Source: Solanum dulcamara (lineage: Eukaryota > Streptophyta > Magnoliopsida > Solanales > Solanaceae). Taken from it: a stretch of DNA of 64,000 nucleotides. This document shows, piece by piece, positions 44,096 to 55,520 of the stretch. Under the pieces are notes generated by a model. That model was not told where the DNA came from, did not search any database, and saw only the letters and a program-made list of their open reading frames with translations. Positions within the stretch are counted from its first letter, which is position 1; every line of letters begins with the position of its first letter. Both the position numbers and the translations under genes were made by a program. The stretch is taken from the NCBI RefSeq assembly GCF_947179165.1, contig NC_077242.1, forward strand, positions 48,183,097-48,247,096, written 5' to 3'.

Positions 44096-44760
44096 AAATT
44101 GAGCATCAAAAGCCTGGTGGCCTATTATAGGAGATGAAAATCTCGACTTGGATATGGAAAGCAATAATGTGGATTGTAGTACAGGCTTACCTCGCATTCT
44201 ACGGAAGTATAAGTTTATAGGGGTTATTGTGGATACGCTGATGAAATTAGCCTATTTCCTTCCAATTAAGACTACATATTCAACTAGGGACTATACAAGA
44301 CTATATATCAGAGAAGTAGTAGCATTCCACGAAGTCCCTACATCTATTATCTCAGACAGGGAAGTTTAATTTACGGCTAACTTCTGGAGATCATTCTAGA
44401 AGGGATTGGGAACATAGGTGAATCTTGGTACATCATTTCACCCCTAGACTAATGGACAGGTCAAGCGTACTATCCAGATGCTAGAAGATATATTGCGGCC
44501 TGCATTGCTGACTACAGGAGTAGATAAGATGACTATTTGCCACATCGTGAATTTGCTTATAATGATAGCCATCATTCTAGTATCTAGATAGCACCGTATA
44601 AGGCTGTGTAGGGCAGAAAATATAGGTCACCTATTGGTTGGGTTGATATTGGTAAAACACGATTGACAGGCCCAGACATACCTCAGTAGACTTTAGAGTC
44701 GACGGAAGTCATACGTAGATAATCGACGTCGACATTTAAGGTTTAAAGTTGAGGATTGGG
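44096..44760 (+). pseudogene. pol: E2 integrase core
   Basis: Begins EHQKPGGLL near 44103, at the end of the zinc-binding region, so the HHCC part is missing or unreadable. 44148-44369 reads VDCSTGLPRI (first Asp), LMKLAYFLPIKTTYSTRDYT, EVVAFHEVPTSIISDREV (second Asp), then a stop. FWRSF, GLGT and NGQVKRTIQMLEDILR near 44456-44500 follow, with Lys in place of the catalytic Glu. A frameshift precedes the AYNDSHHSS region near 44560. Confidence 0.8.
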
Positions 44761-45180
44761 TATTCTTGAAAGCGTCACCAGTGAAATATGTAATGAGACT
44801 CGAGAAGAAAGAGAAACTTAGCCCGAGGTACATTAGCCCTTATCCGATCATTCGTAATATAGGAAGAGCTGCTTATGAGTTGGACCTACCATCGAATTTG
44901 GGAGCGGTACACCCAGTCCCTTATGTGTCAAGGTTTCTCAATGGTATAAATGACCCTTCTAGAATATTTCCTATGGATGAGATCCACGTAACAAGGAGTT
45001 ATCCTATGAGGAGCAACCTATCGCTCTCATGGATCGGCAGATTAGAAGGTTGCGAACTAAAGACGTTGCTTCCACTGAAGTATTATAGAAAAATAAGAAT
45101 AGAAAAGGGATCACTTGGGAAGCCGAAGAAGAGATGAAAAATGAATGACTATGCTTGTTCCCTATTCTCACAGGCAATCG
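44761..45180 (+). pseudogene. pol: E2 integrase C-terminus and chromodomain-like tail
   Basis: 44766-45137 reads MKASPVKYVMRLEKKEKLSP, RYISPYPIIRNIGRAAYELD and SNLGAVHPVPYVSRFLNGIN. The tail continues in the adjacent frame as NLSYEEQPIALMDRQIRRL, RTKDVASTEVL, stop, GITWEAEEEMKNE. This matches the chromodomain-like tails of A, C and E1 and of E3. Confidence 0.8.
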
Positions 45181-45314
45181 AAACTCCTAAATTGGTGGTA
45201 TGGGTTACTAAAAGAACTATCTATGACAACTGTTACAGAGAATTCTTGAAACCCTCACAAGACCTTATGATCTTAGTTAACATTTGAGGAAGAATATTCT
45301 AAAGGGGGGAAGGA
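45181..45314 (+). other. E2 3' untranslated region and polypurine tract
   Basis: The region ends TCTAAAGGGGGGAAGGA directly before the LTR start TGTTATGCC at 45315. E3 has the identical run on the minus strand next to its 3' LTR (54632-54616). Confidence 0.8.
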
Positions 45315-48300
45315 TGTTATGCCCCTCATTTTTGGTACATGGGAATATCTATCTAGCTTCTCTAGAGCTACCGTGCGATCCATATTATTTACGATATTAT
45401 CAAATAACTCTAAGAAAGAGAGAATGTGATGCCCTATTATAGTGAAGGTTGGAAATAGAGTTATAAGGATTTGAAAGGAGTTGGAGGCTAAGTAACAAGT
45501 CGTGGAACTCAACTTACTTGCATAAGCTACCAACTTGGATTCCCTACGTAATTAAGCTACTTGAGTATACATCAAGCTTAAGTAGCAAGGAATACATAGG
45601 CTCTTAAAGTGAGACGAGATTACGAACCCACAAAAAACAACCAAGTGGGTGACAAGTAGGTGATGCACCTATTTAGACCAAGTAGGTGACCCACCTACTT
45701 GGGGTTGACCCCACGCTGCCACGTGGAAGCGTTAGATTAGGCGCATGGATGAGGTGGCACCCTAGAAGGGCTGCCACATATCATACCTAGGGGTATGCCA
45801 TATGTCATATCCTAAGGAGGTGTATATATGTATGCTCTGTTGAAGTATATCTCATTTTTAGATTTACTTAGCCAAAAATAAGAGAGAAAACATGAGAGAG
45901 AGAGAAAAGCCACGGCCAAAAGAAAACAAGGTAAGCCCTCCAATTTTCCTTCATGAATTAATTATTTAAGGTAACCTACAATTATTTAACGGTGTTTAAT
46001 AACATAAATTAAGGGTTTGGGGAAGCACAGAGAGTTAATGGGAAATTCATCAACCTTCGGCAAGTTTCGGAGGCCCGTTTGTTAAGCTATGGTGTGATTC
46101 TCTTTTCCCATATTTTAGTAAGGTTTTGGACATGTTATTAATTATAAATATGTATTGGAAACATGAAAATATGGACATTATAGCTGAAGAACATTACAGG
46201 TCTTGTAGGGACTGTTTTGAAGATATTCTAACGGGTTAAAGATTGGCTAGTGTCGTTGTTATTGTGGAGTTGTATTGAGAGTTATTTTGTAGTGTTGAAG
46301 GGATGGAAAGATGTATAAATATGGGTATAAGTGCTGCTGGTTGAAGCCACATGACACCCCATTTTGTGTGGTTAAGAATTTATGAAATAAAGATTGAAAA
46401 CCGTATTTTGGAGTCGTAGTTTCGAGCGGGCTTTTTGGGACTTGTTTTGTGTAATGTTGAAGTGGTGTAATTGTGTATTGGATGCTTGTTGTTGTTTTTA
46501 TATGGATGTACTAATTGAATATGTAAGTAGAAGTTCGTATAGGGCAAGTTATAGGGGAAATGTTACCCGAATTCCGTTAACTTCTTAACTAACTAATAGA
46601 CTAGTCGAGACTAGTCGAGAAAGGTGAATGAGGAAATGATCCCTATGGATGATTGATTGTAGATATGGGATCTGGAAAGTCGAGAGTTATTAACATTAGT
46701 ATTCTTTTTGTGTTAAATAGGTTCAGAGGATGATGAGACAAGCGTGGTTAAGAGTAATTCATAAGAGGTATGTAAAGCCTATCTCTTCTTTCCTTTTGGC
46801 ATGTCTTAGATATAAGTGATGAATAATATGAATGTTGGGGTAATTCCATTCACTAGTCCTGAACATGATGCATGATCCTTACTCACATTTAAATGTTATG
46901 AAATGTGAAATACGCTTTGAGGATAATTTTATTTATGAGCTTCGAGTATAACTCGTGACTCGTATTCACTTCTGAATGTTAAGGCTCTTAAGGTAGTTGA
47001 GCTATCACCCTCGAGCCTTCTATATGTGAAATAGTAATTGAATGTATGAGCTCCTGTTCCTAAGGACTCTATAATGACAAGTGTCTCTGATTTCATAAGC
47101 TATTTGGCATTATCTTAATAAAAGTCTATGATTCATGAGACTCCATTTGATATGGCCCCTAATGGCATTTAGAGGATACTTGAGATGATGATCATTTTGA
47201 TCCTTAAATAATAGTTCATGACAATTGTTGTACCGAGTCTCAGATGATGAGCTAATTGCATATGGTTACTCACTACTCTACTCGTGCATGCTATTAATAT
47301 ATTTTTCACTGTGTCCCATAAAGGGCTGGGCATGACCGCATCCTATGAAGGGTTGGGCAGGCATGATATATGATAAAATAATTATTCACCGCGTCCCATA
47401 CAGGTCCAGGCAGGACCACATCCCATGAAGGGCTGGGCAGGCATGATATATGATGAAATGATTATTCATCGTATTCTATAAAGAGCCGAGCATGACCGCA
47501 TCCCATGAAGGGTCAGACAGGCATCATATATGATAAAATAATTATTTACCGCATCCCATAAAGGGTCGGGCACGACCGCATCCCATGATGGGTCGGGCAG
47601 GCATGATATATGATGAAATAATTATTCACCGCATCCCATAAAGGGCCGGGCATGACCATATCCCATGAAGGGTCGGGCTCGACTGTATCCCATGAAGGGC
47701 CAGGCAGACATGCATATAAAACTATAGTTATACATTTATAGCACCGAGCCCCACGATAGTATAGGTAAGGTATGTGATGATGATACACATGATTCTATAT
47801 TATAAGATGCAGGTACTATGGTTTATTAACTGTTATACTTGTCTCCTACATCCCTATTTCAGCTAAGATCTCATTTATACTATATTATGCTTCATATACT
47901 CAGTACATGTATAGTACTGACCTCCTTCTTTGGGGGGTTGCGTTTCATGCCCGCAGGTACAGATATTCCTTTTAGGGATCCACCAGCTTAGGATTTCCAC
48001 TCAGCTATGTCAAAAGTGCTCCACTGTTTCGGAACCTAGCTTTTGGTGTTGGTCTTCTAATGTATATATTTGGTTATCTAGAGGTATGAAAGGGGGCCTG
48101 TCCCGCCATATGTTACTATTGATATTTTTAGAGGTCTGTAGACTTATGTATGTGGGTTGTTTGTAAGTTTGCTTTAATTATGCCTATATAGCATGTGGTA
48201 AGTGTTGTTATGTTATGGCAGCCTTGTCGGCTTGCGTGCCCTTTTATGTTATGATACAAATGAAAGAGACTACGTGTATAAGAAGATGTTATGACCCATT

Positions 48301-48393
48301 GGGATTCTTATGTATAGTTCTTATATCTGATAGGTATGTATATGGGGGTCCAGGTCGGAACCCGGCCACAGCCTACGGGGTTGGGTCATGACA
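45315..48393 (+). mobile_element. E2 3' LTR
   Basis: Starts TGTTATGCCCCTCATTTTTG, ends GGGTTGGGTCATGACA and follows the 5' LTR throughout, including hairpins (from 45659), TATA (45823), donor-like GTAAG (45931), duplicated GACTAGTCGA (46609-46628) and tandem array (47301-47705). Differences are mostly single substitutions, and several are C/T or G/A at CG sites. Confidence 0.9.
47301..47705 (+). repeat. 80-bp tandem array in E2 3' LTR
   Basis: Units start at 47301, 47381, 47461, 47541 and 47621, all exactly 80 bp apart. After the fifth, an extra half-unit (GGGTCGGGCTCGACTG, CATGAAGGGCCAGGC) is inserted. The 5' LTR array has the same number of units but spacing of 79-81 and no extra half. Confidence 0.85.
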
Positions 48394-48398
48394 CTTTA
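48394..48398. repeat. Target-site duplication of E2, right (CTTTA)
   Basis: Identical to 38795-38799. After it the D LTR continues with CTTTATTCGGATGAGTTAGG, which aligns with TTATATTGTTGGAGTGAGCT in C near 36060. Confidence 0.85.
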
Positions 48399-48662
48399 CT
48401 TTATTCGGATGAGTTAGGACTTGTCCTAAGCCCCCATCAAATACTACACTAGAGGCATGTTTGGATAATATTTTAATGTAGTCCATTCAAACGTCGATGG
48501 AGTATTTTATATCCCTTAGACCCATCCCCTTGAGCTTTTACTTCCATTTATTTTACTATATTTCTTTACATTATGTATGCAGTGTATGCTAAGATAGCTT
48601 TGTTGGGGTCCCTAGCATCATGATCTCCGTGTCATGTCTCTTTCCTAGTTTGAGTTTTGACA
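48399..48662 (+). mobile_element. Element D 5' LTR, part 2 (end)
   Basis: Continues the D LTR after E2: CCTAAGCCCCCATCAA, TGTAGTCCATTCAAACG and GTCATGTCTCTTTCCTAG match C 36090-36325. It ends GAGTTTTGACA at 48662. Confidence 0.85.
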
Positions 48663-48666
48663 AACT

Positions 48667-48678
48667 TGGTATTAGAGT
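48667..48678 (+). other. Primer-binding site of element D
   Basis: TGGTATTAGAGT four bases after the LTR end, two changes from TGGTATCAGAGC. The leader wording after it (AGTCCTAGGGAG) matches element C. Confidence 0.75.
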
Positions 48679-48875
48679 ACAAGGTTTAGAAGAGTCCTAG
48701 GGAGTTGAACATGCTGCGTTAAGTAGATTCTTATTCATTGGTGTAAAGCACACCACATCCATGAATAGGAGAATACGATAGATCTTGGAAAATCTCACTT
48801 CTTTCATGATCTATGTTGTGCAGTTGAGTGGTTAAGTCTTTCCCTCTAATGCTTGTTCTTTGTGATTTTCAAAAA

Positions 48876-49560
48876 ATGTCTTCACGAAGATACCCCACTA
48901 GAAAGAATGTGGTTGAAGAGGAGAAACAAGCTCCAAATGATTCTTTGATTGACATAATGTCCCAATGCCGAGTTCTGAGCGACCTTCTAAGTACTTGATT
49001 AAGACATTACGGCTCAAGCTAATCGTGAAGTAGTTTCTCCAGGGAACCCAAATGTGAATAAGCCAGTGATAAGAATTTGTGATTTCATAAGGATTAATCC
49101 TCTGGAGTTTTGGGATTTTAAGGTGGAAGAGGATCCACAAGAGTTTGTTTATAGTATTCATAAGATTGTGGAGATTATGGGGGTTAGACCAGTTGAGATG
49201 GCGGAGTTGGCTACGTATCAACTGCAACATATGGCTCAAATTTGACTTGATCAATGGAAAAGTAAGAGGCCTAAAGAGACGGATCCCATGACTTGGGATG
49301 AGTTGAAAGGAGTGTTTCTTGATTGCTTCTTTACATTGTAGTTGAGGGAGTCCAAGGTACAAGAGTTTATCAACCTTAAGCAAGGTTGAAGGAGGGTGAG
49401 GGAGTATGCTCAATTCATGGTTGCCAACTCAAGAGCTCGTATGAGCAAGTTTGTGTCGGGTGTGTCAGATATGGTCTCAAAGGGGTGTAAGACATCTATG
49501 TTGATTCGGGAGATGGACATCTCTAGACTTATGACCTATGCAAAATAAATAGAGAGTGAG
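48876..49560 (+). pseudogene. gag: Element D Gag capsid region
   Basis: A start at ATG 48876 gives MSSRRYPTRKNVVEEEKQAP, the usual basic N-terminus. 49054-49245 reads [40 protein letters not shown] and [15 protein letters not shown]. It continues past a stop with DQWKSKRPKETDPMTWDELK, GVFLDCFF, a stop, LRESKVQEFINLKQG, a stop, then ARMSKFVSGVSDMVSKGCKT and EMDISRLMTYAK. About 30 codons are missing after REYA (the SKYAP part). Close to element C. Confidence 0.8.
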
Positions 49561-50330
49561 AAGATAAAAGATAAAACTAGAGAGTCCAAGAGGCCAAGGA
49601 CCGATGGTGGTCATTTCTCTCATAGTAAGTCCGGAGGTGGTGGACGTCCTTATTTTCGCGTAAGGTACTCTGACCAAGAATCTTCAAATACCACTACTCC
49701 AACATTTGACAAGGATAGGGTGCCCAACCCTAAGCCTCAAGGAGGTGCTTCTATTTTTCAAGTGACCCCTACATGCAAAAAGTGTGGAAAGAACCACAAG
49801 GGTGAGTTTTTGGCAGTTTGAATATGTGCTAAAGATGTGGTAAGCCAAGACATCATGCTAAAGAATTTAAGGTCAAAGATGGTCATTCTTGAAGATAAAT
49901 TGCTCAAGGTTCCCAAGTGCAATCAAAGGGTGGTCAACACAACAACCGGTTTTATGCTCTTCATGGTAGGCAGGAGATGGAGGAGACTCCCAATGTTGTT
50001 ACTAGTATGTTACGGGTCTTTCACTATGATGTTTATGCCTTACTTGATCCAGGTGAAAATTTGTCATATGTTTTCCATTATATGGCCATGAGATTTGACG
50101 TTTTCCCCGAATGTTGTTAGAGCTCTTTTTCGTATTTACTCTATTAAGTGAGTCGATTGTGGCTAAAAGAGTCTATAGAGGTTTTCTGGTTTCAGTTTTC
50201 CATAAAGTCACCCTATGCAATCTAGTTGAGCTCGAGATGACCTATTTTTTTATGTTATCCTTGGTATGGATTGGTTATATGCATATTATGCTTCTATTGA
50301 TTGTAGAACCTGAATGGTTAAGTTTCAATT
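49561..50330 (+). pseudogene. Element D zinc knuckle and protease
   Basis: A basic linker (SKSGGGGRPYFRVRYSDQ) leads to CKKCGKNHKGEF, with the last Cys replaced by Phe, and a second knuckle CGKPRHHAKEF, also ending in Phe. 49917-50120 reads NNRFYALHGRQEMEETPNVV, MLRVFHYDVYALLDPGENLS and YMAMRFDVFPE. The triad reads D-P-G. After a frameshift the GMDWLYAYYASIDC stretch occurs near 50265-50305. The readable frames at 49837-50091 and 50111-50350 are the shifted continuations. Confidence 0.75.
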
Positions 50331-50498
50331 CCCAAATGAGTCAGTCCTAGAGTAGAAGGGTAGTAATTTCGTGTTCAAAGGTTAATGCATTTCATGCCTT
50401 AATTCTCGGAAATTAATTTGCAAGGGTTGTATCTACCATCTTGTGAGGGTTAGGGATGAAAATTCCAAAGCCCCTACTCTAGAGACGGTCCCCATTAA
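50331..50498 (+). pseudogene. Element D protease-RT linker, cut by a transposon end
   Basis: 50443-50498 reads MRVRDENSKAPTLETVPI, the same linker as in C ([16 protein letters not shown]) and E1 (VRDVDSKSRTLESVLIV). It is followed by the CACTA-like end instead of the [12 protein letters not shown] start of reverse transcriptase. The rest of D should lie beyond the right edge of the window. Confidence 0.75.
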
Positions 50499-51216
50499 CT
50501 ACAAGAAAAATTCTTATTTAAGACCAAAATTCAGGAATGAGCCAATAATCCTGTCTCTAATGATATATGTATTGGGACGAGAATATATTTTGGTACTTAT
50601 TTATAGATTTTATTGCGAAGATAATAAACTTGGTCCCTAAAAACCTTATTAACTGGTCCCAAATTGTAATTTAAGGAATTAGCAGAAGATACTAAAATAT
50701 TTTTTTTAAAAACTTTGTTTTCAACAAAACATAGGCTCCAAATATACATCAAAAAGAGCCGCGCGCTCTAGTTTCTAAAATTATAAGGAAAAAATTAATT
50801 TGTCTGGTCGCAAGCCCTAGCTACGCTGGCCAATCTCTTGATCAAATAATTAACACGCGATCGCTTCTTCTCCAAGCCTTCATCGCAACTCTGCCCTAAT
50901 ATTGAAGTGGTGTCTTCTTCCTTGTGTAGTTGCTACTCTGCGGCTATGCTAAATAGAATTCTAAATTTTCTTTCTTTACTAATCGAGTTGCTCGTTTCTT
51001 CCATAATCAAGCTGCTTCGCTTCTTCTTCTTTATCTTTTTAAACATTTCATAGGTTAAAAGTTTCATAATCTGTTATGTTTTCTTATGTACAATTAGTGA
51101 AATTATTATTAGGTTGAGTTTTCTTATAGTTTCAACTCGATTTTGTGTAGTGTATTATGCGTCTGAAAATTCTTATTTTATGCAGAGTGTATATTGTATT
51201 TGAATAGACTAATTAT
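50499..51216 (+). mobile_element. CACTA-like DNA transposon end
   Basis: At 50499 the D sequence changes to AACTACAAGAAAAATTC, one base from the CACTACAAGAAAA terminus of plant CACTA (En/Spm) transposons. The following 200 bp carry GGTCCC/GGGACC-type words in both directions (GGGACGAGAATATAT, CTTGGTCCCTAAAAAC, CTGGTCCCAAATTG), like subterminal repeats. From about 50750 the base composition shifts (GCCGCGCGCTCTAG, CTTCTTCTCC), resembling a leader exon, but no frame is convincing. It is interrupted at 51216 by E3; the other end is not in the window. Confidence 0.5.
51212..51216. repeat. Target-site duplication of E3, left (ATTAT)
   Basis: ATTAT directly before TGTCATAACCC and repeated at 62473-62477 directly after the other LTR end (GGGTATAACA). 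Confidence 0.85.
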
Positions 51217-51989
51217 TGTCATAACCCAACCCCGTAGGCCATGACGGGTGCCCAATTGGACACTCGCGTATACCCCTACAAACTATAAGTAAACCTATGC
51301 CCTATTTGATTTATAATGTATCAACAGGCACGATAACATATAATCCGACGAGGCTATCGTAATATATAGGTTCATCCCATAATAAAATCCTGCACGAGTC
51401 GACAAGGCTTCCATGACAAAGGGGAAGCCCCTAAACATTCGCCTTATAGGCACCACTGCACATACATACATATAAAATCCACATATACGTATACACAACC
51501 CACATACATGTCCATCGACCTCTAAGAGTAAGAACAGTAACATAAGGCAGGACAGGGCCCCCGCCATACCCGTAAATAGATAAACATATACATCGAGGGT
51601 TAGTACCCAAAATCTAGGCTCCGACACAATGGAGCGCTTCTGAACTGCTGAGTGGGACTCCTACGCTAGCGGATCTCCAAAGTATGTATCTGTATCTGCG
51701 GGCATAAAACGTAACCCCCAAGAAAGAGGGGTCAGTACGACATGTGTACTGAGTATACAAAGCATAACTAGAAGCATATCTGAAATAAAGAGAGCCAGAG
51801 GGGATAAATACATTACTTAAGAAAACATTGTACCTTTACCTTGTGAATCATAAAAACATGCATGCTCATATTATACAATATAGTTGGCCCTTTCAGGGAC
51901 TTGGTGAATCATAACTGTAGAACCATCATGGGGTCCAACGCCATCACCACCTTATCATATCACATCATCATACATATATATACATACGT

Positions 51990-52165
51990 ACCCGACCCTC
52001 TAGTGAAGGACTCGGTGAGTCATTTATGTCATTGCATTATCATTTCCTCATATACCGTACCCAGACCTTTAGTGAGGGACTCGGTAAGTTATTCATGTCA
52101 TTGCATTATCATTTCCTCAAATGGCATACACAGCCCTTTAGTGAGGGACTCGATGGATAATGTAG
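51990..52165 (-). repeat. ~68-bp tandem array in E3 3' LTR
   Basis: The word TAGTGARGGACTCGG recurs at about 52001, 52069 and 52138, joined by TCATTGCATTATCATTTCC. It occupies the place of the 80-bp array of E2, in the second half of the LTR before the terminal 700 bp. The right LTR has the same three units (about 59828-59990). Confidence 0.75.
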
Positions 52166-52297
52166 TGAACTGCGCATGATTACATACCTGGCCCGGGACT
52201 CGGTGATAGGAGGGTTACCGTATACACGAGTAGAGTAGTGAGTAACCATATGCAATTTAAATCATTATCAAAGACTCAATGAAGTAATAAATATGAA

Positions 52298-52636
52298 TTG
52301 TCCTTTAAAAATCAGGACGATAGTCATATCAATCGTCTCTCGAATATCACTATTGATCATATCAAAAGAGTCTTAGAAATCATAGGCATTTTAGATCGTA
52401 TTTGTGACTCGATAGAATACTCAAAATGTGCTATCATTCAAAAACCAAGACAAGAGTCATATCAAGTAACTTTTGATTGCCACTATGGATTAGGTCCAAA
52501 TGGAACTTTTGGAATCAAATACCCGTATCAAGTCATCTTTAAATATCTTTTGGGAATTAAGAAGTTGGTTATCCTAGTGGCTTTAAGAAGAGGAACTTCT
52601 TTGGAATCATATACACTTCATCTATATGTTTCATAA
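52298..52636 (+). other. Open frame antisense to the E3 3' LTR, unexplained
   Basis: 112 codons with wording such as CHYGLGPNGTFGIKYPYQVI and LVALRRGTSLESYTLHLYVS. The same frame is open in the other LTR (60126-60464) with a similar peptide despite substitutions. That it stays open in both LTRs is expected to some degree from their common origin at insertion. I do not recognise the peptide, and a coding role is doubtful. Confidence 0.25.
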
Positions 52637-54070
52637 ATATCATGCCAAAAATAAAGAAAGATTAGTTTTACATACCTACTACTATCCAATGTATAGAAAA
52701 ACTTGAGAAGCAATAGCTCAATTATTGTAAGAGTTCCAACATTAGAGGATGAGTAAGAAACACTTAGGAATGGAGTCACCTCCGAGATTGTATCATCTTT
52801 TACGTACATCTAGGACATGCCAAAAGAAGAGAAAGGATAGGCTCTATGCCGAGGAACGTATGGCCCGATCCTTATATAGAGTAACATATGCCGAGGAACA
52901 TTTGGCCCGATCCTTATATAGTAACATATACTATACCTGGCCCATCAAGGGACTCGTTACCATAAACATCTCATCAAAACAGCATAACTTATGTCAAGGA
53001 CATATCAAGAGAAAAGAAGGGTAGCTTTACATACTTATGACAAAAACATGTCAAGAGAAAGAAGGTAGCTTCACATACCTCTTTAGGGATTAATTGTAAC
53101 CCAACTTGCCTTGATATCTCCTTAACCTATTTAACATGAAAGTAATACTGAGATTAACAACCTTTCATTTTCCAATTTCCAACTCTACACCCAAGTATTC
53201 ATAGGAACCATTTCCTTATCCCTTTCCCTAGACTAGTTTATTACTAGTTCCGAAGTTACCAAAAATTGGGCAGCATCTCCACTATAAATTTCCCTATCCA
53301 ACTGCTAATCTTAGAAGCCATATTACCATAAATAACCAGAAGCTATATATACAATCAAATCACTTCAACATTACTCAATACAACTCCAAACACTAGCTCA
53401 AAACTACTATACCAAAATAGAGTTTTTTAGCCTTTATTTCAAAAAACCTTTAACCATACGAAATGGAGGGTCGTGTGGCTGAAACGAGAAGTACCCATAC
53501 CCCTTTTAGAACATTTTCCAGCCCTGAAACACGCAATCAAACCAGCTGCAACCGCAGCACCACAATCACAACACACTACTCGACTTCGATTTGACTATAA
53601 CAACTTCAATTTAGTTTGTTTCTAACGTCAAGCGTCCTTATACAATTTTTCCACTTCCAACATAATTTAAGACATGTAATATACTGAATTAAAACATCAT
53701 AAAATCCAATTTGAAGGGAAAACCTTACCCTACTCAAAACTCGCCAAAACATGCCTCGGAAGTTCCTTTAGCGCGACTAGAACTCTATGGCTGATTGATA
53801 TCCTTTTGGTGCTGCCCCAAACTATAAACTTATATTAATAACACCTTCATACCTTCTTGGTATACCCCATATAAATAATTCACAGAACGGAATCAAAGAA
53901 CTTACCTTTTTCTCCTATCAAAACCGTAGCTCTTTCTTCTCTCTAACTTAAGATCCTCTTCTCTTTTTTTCTCTAGCATTTTCTTGACTTTTGGAGATAA
54001 GAATGAAACTTATAGGATAAATATGACCATAGAAGTCATAAATTATATAATTATAGGCCAATTTAGTAGG

Positions 54071-54106
54071 TGACACATGTCAAGCCCCAAGTGGTGACAT
54101 GTGTCA
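54071..54106 (-). promoter_or_regulatory. Paired 12-bp palindromes in E3 3' LTR
   Basis: TGACACATGTCA at 54071-54082 and TGACATGTGTCA at 54095-54106. In the other LTR the pair reads TGACACATGTCA (61926-61937) and TGACACGTGTCA (61950-61961), the latter containing the G-box CACGTG. Further CATGTGGCA words follow to about 54245. They lie just upstream of an AT-rich stretch that may hold the TATA box (AATTATATAATTATA near 54040). Confidence 0.5.
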
Positions 54107-54615
54107 AGCTCTCATAGGGACAGCGCACCACCTCCTTCACTTAAGGGATGCCATGTGGCATGTGGGAGCCCACCCCTTGCTGCAGCTGCTGCCATGTGAA
54201 ACCTCCAGCTGCTTCCATGTGGCACTCTCCCATGCTGCCATGTGTCACTCTCTTCTTCTCCTCATGGATTCATAATCTCATCTTGCTTTACGAACCTATG
54301 TAATCCTTTCTACGTAAGCTTGGTATGTACTCAAGTAGTTTAAGTACGTAAGATTTCCAAGTTGGTATCTTAAGTAAGTAAGTCGAGTCCTATGACTCAT
54401 TATTTGGTCTCCAACTCCTTTTGGATTCTTACGACCCTATTTCTAATCTTCTCTATTATAGGGTATCTTATTATCCCTTCCTTGGAGTTATTTGATGACG
54501 TCATAGATTATCTGGCTCACATGGTGACTTCTAAGAAGTTAAGAACCTTTCAAGAAACTTAAGAAGCTTAAGAAACTTGAGAACCTTCCAAGGTACAAAA
54601 GTACAGGGTATAACA

Positions 54616-54632
54616 TCCTTCCCCCCTTTAGA
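54616..54632 (-). other. E3 polypurine tract
   Basis: Minus strand: TCTAAAGGGGGGAAGGA immediately before the 3' LTR start. Identical to the tract of E2. Confidence 0.8.
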
Positions 54633-54739
54633 ACATTCGTCCTCGAATGTTAAACAAACCTTCTTCGAAATCTTACGCAGACTATAGGGAAAATTCCCTT
54701 CTATTACAATAACACATACTTTCATCACCTTAAGAGTTT

Positions 54740-55520
54740 CAGAAATTTGAATTGTCTATAGACATAGGGAATGGGTACAAATACTTGTGTTTCATTTCCG
54801 CTTCAGCTTTCCAGGCCATTTCTTCGCGATTCTCATTTCGCCATAACATATTTATGGAAGCTACATCCTTAGTCCGTAATCTTCTAATCTGCCGATCCAG
54901 GATGGCAATAGATTTTTCTTTGTAAGATAACTCCTTTGTGACCTAGATAATATTTATGGGATATACCCGGAATGGATCACCAACACACTTGCGAATCATG
55001 GATACATAGAAGACTGGATGCACTGCTTCTAGATCCGTTGGTAAGTCTAGCCCGTAGGCAACCTTGCCTATTCAGCAAATGATCTGTAAGGTCCAATATA
55101 TCTTGAACTCAGCTTCTCTTTCTTTCCAAACCTCATTACTCCTTTCATGGGCGACACCTTCAGGAATACCCAATCCCTTACTTAAAATTCCAAAGATCGA
55201 CGTCGATTGTCTGCATATAGCTTCTATCGACTTTGGGCAGCTAATAATCTCTCCTAAATAAGCTTTACCTTCTCCACATCCTGTTGGACTATGTCTGGGC
55301 CTATTAGTCATGTTTTGCCAACATCAGACTAACCAATGGCGACCTATACTTTCTGTCATACAAAGTCTTATATGGGGCCATCTAGAGACTGGAATAATAG
55401 TTAATATCGTAAGTAATCTTGACAGGTAGTAGGCAATTGTCCGAGCTACCTTTGGAGTTAATCGTATAAGCCCGCAACATATCTCCTAGCATTTAGCTAG
55501 TAAGCTTAGTCTTTCCTGCA
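54740..55520 (-). pseudogene. pol: E3 integrase C-terminal half and chromodomain-like tail
   Basis: Minus strand from about 55510: MLGDMLRAYTINSKGSSDN (the LEDMLRAC region, so the catalytic core before it is lost), then MAPYKTLYDRKYRSPL, LIGPDIVQQDVEKVKLI, ERLLAAQSR, KLYADNRRRSLEF, DWVFLKVSPMKGVMRFGKKE, KLSSRYIGPYRS, and in the tail KELSYKEKSIAILDRQIRRL, RTKDVASINMLWRNENREE and MAWKAEAEMKHKYLYPFP. Stops and frameshifts occur between parts. The two catalytic Asp regions seen in E2 are not found upstream. Confidence 0.75.

Larger units (their letters stand above)
38800..48393 (+). mobile_element. Long-LTR gypsy derivative E2
   Basis: A 9.6-kb element with two ~3.05-kb LTRs (38800-41842, 45315-48393), a primer-binding site, a polypurine tract and a 3.47-kb internal region. 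The internal region contains integrase and a chromodomain-like tail near its 3' end, but no gag, protease or reverse transcriptase that I can recognise. It is inserted in the D 5' LTR with a perfect CTTTA target duplication. The LTRs are closely similar, with scattered substitutions and the same internal repeats. Confidence 0.9.
51217..54615 (-). mobile_element. E3 3' LTR
   Basis: Minus strand: starts TGTTATACCCTGTACTTTTG at 54615 and ends GGGGTTGGGTTATGACA at 51217. It parallels 59014-62472 almost throughout. Parts on the minus strand: AAGAAACTTAAGAAGC-type short repeats, the AACTCCAA-GG-type stretch shared with E2 (GTGATGCCC / GATACCC..ATAATAG), TGACACATGTCA palindromes (54106-54095, 54082-54071), a GTAAG donor (53905-53901), and a ~68-bp tandem array (about 51990-52160). 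The reading frames at 52298-52636 and 60126-60464 are related LTR sequences. Confidence 0.9.

Noticed and set aside
55072..55311. 79-codon minus-strand frame
   Set aside because: Shifted-frame shadow of the E3 integrase C-terminus, whose coding frame reads DWVFLKVSPMKGVMRFGKKE.
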